Shown piece by piece: positions 6,516 to 8,019 of a stretch of DNA of 8,019 nucleotides. The notes under the pieces are model-generated. The model did not search any database, was not told the origin of the DNA, and worked only from the letters and a program-made list of their open reading frames with translations. Source of the DNA: Acidobacteriota bacterium (GTDB taxonomy: Bacteria; Acidobacteriota; Blastocatellia; Pyrinomonadales; Pyrinomonadaceae); NCBI GenBank assembly GCA_003222935.1, contig QHXL01000316.1, forward strand, positions 1 to 8,019, in the 5' to 3' direction. Within the stretch, counting starts at the first letter, position 1. Every line of letters starts with the position of its first letter. A program made the position numbers and the translations under genes.

Positions 6516-7034
6516 TCACAATGCCCTTTGCATTAAAAGATCGCGTTGGGGATCGTCGCCTAACTGGAATACATGCATCCCAACTTCTACAAACTCCCAC
6601 TTGCGATAGAACGCTTGCGCGCGAAGATTGTTTTCCCAAACACCCAGCCAGATCGTTTGATAGTCTTGCGACGCTGCTTCATCCAGGCACGCCTGCATCA
6701 GCGCTGCACCGACTCCGCTGCCGATACAATCCTTCGATACGTAGAGCCTCACTAACTCAATCGGTTTTTCGCCGTTAATTTCCGGCGCCGCTTCACCTGA
6801 CATTAGCATTGCGTAACCGACAGCCACCTCGTCAATCTCAGCAACGAAAGTGGATTTGCGCGGGTCACTCAGCTCGCTTGATTGTTGTGCGGTATTAAAA
6901 GCCATCGGCAGGTACGCTGCCATGTTGTCTTCGGAATTGTCAGCGCCGAAAGTTTCGACGAAGGTACGCGCGCCGAGCTCGGTTAGAAGTTCGGCGTCAG
7001 AACGGGTTGCACGACGAATGTGGATTTCAGGCAA
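6516..7034 (-). CDS. GNAT family N-acetyltransferase
   Basis: A 172-residue acetyltransferase, unrelated in detail to the GNAT protein at 4764-5276. It begins with IRRATRSDAELLTELGARTFVETFG, typical of the PhnO/PaiA-like group. The acetyl-CoA site is IELVRLYVSKDCIGSGVGAAL (92-112), with glycines 105, 107 and 109 in the loop. A following IWLGVWENNLRAQAFYRKWEFVEVG is the standard strand plus N-x-x-A-x-x-F-Y-x-K-x-G-F-like motif. The substrate is unknown; polyamines or protein N-termini are typical for the group. The start is taken as TTG 7034 because no ATG or GTG is in frame nearby; the ribosome-binding site is poor. It converges with the aldo/keto reductase. Confidence 0.9.
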   Translation of the reverse strand: MPEIHIRRATRSDAELLTELGARTFVETFGADNSEDNMAAYLPMAFNTAQQSSELSDPRKSTFVAEIDEVAVGYAMLMSGEAAPEINGEKPIELVRLYVSKDCIGSGVGAALMQACLDEAASQDYQTIWLGVWENNLRAQAFYRKWEFVEVGMHVFQLGDDPQRDLLMQRAL

Positions 7035-7089
7035 GTGGGTTTTCCAGTTTCCAGCCTCGAACTGCGATTGAAGCCAATATTTTCAAAGT

Positions 7090-7134
7090 GAGTGACGTTT
7101 GTTCACTCTTTCGCCCTTTTGCAATACGCAAAAG
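7090..7134. repeat. Two adjacent short dyads upstream of the GNAT gene
   Basis: GAGTGA-N7-TCACTC (7090-7108) is a perfect 6-bp dyad, and CTTTTGC-AATAC-GCAAAAG (7116-7134) is a perfect 7-bp hairpin followed on the plus strand by AAAA. They lie 56-100 bases upstream of the start at 7034. They could be an operator or remnants of a weak terminator for the toxin-antitoxin region. No T-run follows on the minus strand, so a factor-independent terminator is not supported. Confidence 0.4.
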
Positions 7135-7199
7135 AAAATTCAACTCGACCTAGGATAAACCCTGTCCTCGCGAACGATTCGAGTGAAGGCGACGGTAGA

Positions 7200-7277
7200 C
7201 TATGTGCCATTGCCGATCAAAGCAAAGGTGGCCCAATAGTGCGGGTGTTGTTCCAATCCCAGTTGGTTGGTCGAGGG
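7200..7277 (-). pseudogene. Probable relic: C-terminal tail of a CHAT-domain protein
   Basis: Directly after the toxin stop codon, and in the same frame, 25 codons end at TAG (7202-7200). They include HPHYWATFALIGNG, very close to the HPYYWAPFVLIGD-type ending of CHAT (caspase-like, often TPR-CHAT) proteases. No catalytic His/Cys region or other CHAT sequence is visible nearby: the bases upstream are the toxin and antitoxin genes. The simplest reading is the remaining 3' end of a CHAT gene, the rest of which was lost or displaced when the toxin-antitoxin pair came to lie there. The match rests on about 14 residues, recognised from memory, so it needs a search. Confidence 0.5.
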
Positions 7278-7574
7278 TTAACGTCGGTGAAGCCCGAGTG
7301 ACGGTCGCCTGCTGTGATGACGAACAACAAGGATGCGCACGGTGTTGTCATCAACTATCCGAAACAGGAAATGATAAGGGAACTTCTCGAGTTGCACTTG
7401 CCGGAGCCCATGTTCTCGGATGCTGTACTTTTGGGGGGAATCGGCAGCTTTTCGCAAATACGCCTGTAGCTCACTGTAGAACTCGTCTGCGAGTTGTTCG
7501 CCAGCGACACCTTCGTAGTAATCCATGATCTGCGAGATATCCGAAGCTGCCTGCCGATTGAACTCCAGTCGCAC
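7278..7574 (-). CDS. Type II toxin, RelE/ParE family
   Basis: A 98-residue protein of the ParE/RelE toxin fold. Relatives either poison DNA gyrase (ParE) or cleave mRNA on the ribosome (RelE); which applies cannot be told. Visible features are the N-terminal MRLEFNRQAASDISQIMDYY helix, the mid-protein LRKAADSPQKY segment, and the core strands LRQVQLEKFPYHFLFRIVDD and VRILVVRHHSRRP, ending at the basic tail family members share. The start is GTG 7574, immediately after the antitoxin TAG (TAG-GTG, no intervening base), so translation is very probably coupled. GGAAG lies just upstream inside the antitoxin gene. The product is cytoplasmic and should be neutralised by the protein encoded at 7575-7796. 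Confidence 0.92.
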   Translation of the reverse strand: MRLEFNRQAASDISQIMDYYEGVAGEQLADEFYSELQAYLRKAADSPQKYSIREHGLRQVQLEKFPYHFLFRIVDDNTVRILVVRHHSRRPSLGLHRR

Positions 7575-7796
7575 CTACTTCCGACGGCCCTGGATCAGTG
7601 AATCCAACTCTGCGAGTGAAATAACCTGCGAAGGATCAGCATCCATTTGAGCGTCACGCCTGAGCGCTTCGCCTACACCACCATCTTCGTCAGCCAGAAT
7701 CGGAGGAAGTGATTCAAGCAGGTTCATTGCCAAAGTCGCACGCTCCTCCTCGGGGAGGTCAAGCGCGAGTTTTTCGATTTCAACGATGGTACTCAT
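7575..7796 (-). CDS. Antitoxin, addiction module component family
   Basis: A 73-residue acidic protein of the 'putative addiction module component' antitoxin family, which usually precedes a ParE/RelE-like toxin, as here. The family pattern is plain: MSTIVEIEKLALDLPEEER (1-19), then ATLAMNLLESLP, an acidic middle with ADEDGGVGEALRRDAQMD, and ISLAELDSLIQGRRK at the end. I chose ATG 7796. An in-frame ATG at 7838 would add 14 residues that do not look like the family, and neither start has a good ribosome-binding site. It should bind and inhibit the adjoining toxin. Antitoxins of this class often repress their own operon; an imperfect dyad at 7862-7883 is a candidate site. Confidence 0.9.
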   Translation of the reverse strand: MSTIVEIEKLALDLPEEERATLAMNLLESLPPILADEDGGVGEALRRDAQMDADPSQVISLAELDSLIQGRRK

Positions 7797-8019
7797 GAAG
7801 GAAGGATAACTCGGAAGCTGAAGGGTGAACAACCTCATCGTTAGCTGTCATCAATGTCTCACCAGAAGTTTTTACACTTCCGGCTAACCCAGGGCGTTTA
7901 CTGCGTTGGTGCTACTTTGAAAACCTCTCTTGAACAAGAGTCCTGCAATTATGAAAATTCATACACTGTAATCTGCGAATTCGATCGGGTGCTTCGGCTG
8001 GGGAACAACGAAAGAGGAT
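7797..8019. other. Upstream region of toxin-antitoxin operon and window edge
   Basis: No complete gene is supported here. Features noted are the dyad at 7862-7883, the CTCTTG-AA-CAAGAG palindrome (7927-7940) and TGTAATCTGCGAATT (7967-7981), which nearly repeats 2455-2470. On the minus strand 8018-7962 is open and ends at TGA (7961-7959), reading in part KHPIEFADYSV. This could be the last 19 codons of a gene beyond the window, but nothing confirms it. Confidence 0.35.
7862..7883. promoter_or_regulatory. Imperfect dyad upstream of the toxin-antitoxin operon, candidate operator
   Basis: CCAGAAGT-TTTTAC-ACTTCCGG has 8-base arms with one mismatch and lies 66 bases upstream of the antitoxin ATG. 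On the minus strand its centre reads GTGTAAAAACT, which could overlap a -10 element. This placement fits autoregulation by the antitoxin or toxin-antitoxin complex, but this is inference. Confidence 0.35.

Noticed and set aside
7092..7301. A 69-codon plus-strand frame between the GNAT gene and the toxin gene
   Set aside because: No start context or family resemblance, and it runs antisense to the toxin end and the CHAT-like tail.

Overview
This window looks like ordinary chromosome from a free-living, probably uncultivated Gram-negative-type bacterium of moderate G+C. The gene content (a MacB/FtsX-type exporter, several stand-alone GNAT, VOC and DUF1697 proteins, and an aldo/keto reductase of a recognisable subfamily) and the repeat-rich intergenic DNA resemble Acidobacteriota of the Blastocatellia type. 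That placement is inference from memory of similar proteins, not a demonstrated assignment. No rRNA, tRNA, CRISPR array, transposase or phage gene was seen.

Layout. Positions 1-1390 (minus) hold the N-terminal 463 residues of a large FtsX/MacB-like ABC permease whose gene leaves the window. Its ATPase lies upstream at 1607-2257 (minus), separated by an unusually long 216-base non-coding gap. Diverging from the ATPase across a repeat-bearing spacer is a TetR/AcrR regulator (2532-3128, plus), the obvious candidate regulator of the exporter. The convergent spacer at 3129-3369 is filled by a nested repeat structure. Next, on the minus strand, come a DUF1697 gene (3370-3915) and, upstream of it, a tightly coupled operon of GNAT acetyltransferase (4764-5276), VOC protein (4379-4762) and MmcQ/YjbR protein (3994-4377), with exactly one base between each stop and the next start. 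A divergent spacer carries a second, 31-base inverted repeat, followed by an aldo/keto reductase (5555-6502, plus) with a very good ribosome-binding site. A convergent second GNAT protein (6516-7034, minus) follows. The right end holds a ParE/RelE-type toxin (7278-7574) directly abutting its antitoxin (7575-7796), both minus. Just downstream of the toxin lies a short stretch that reads like the C-terminal tail of a CHAT-domain protein, probably a relic.

How it fits together. The left third is a plausible regulated export unit (TetR, ATPase, permease). The middle is a small housekeeping or detoxification operon of poorly defined enzymes. The right end looks like an accessory site where a toxin-antitoxin pair sits beside gene debris. 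The most unusual material is non-coding: several unrelated intergenic repeat elements, each confined to a spacer. I did not find a convincing new multi-gene system. The CHAT tail and the repeat families are the best leads.
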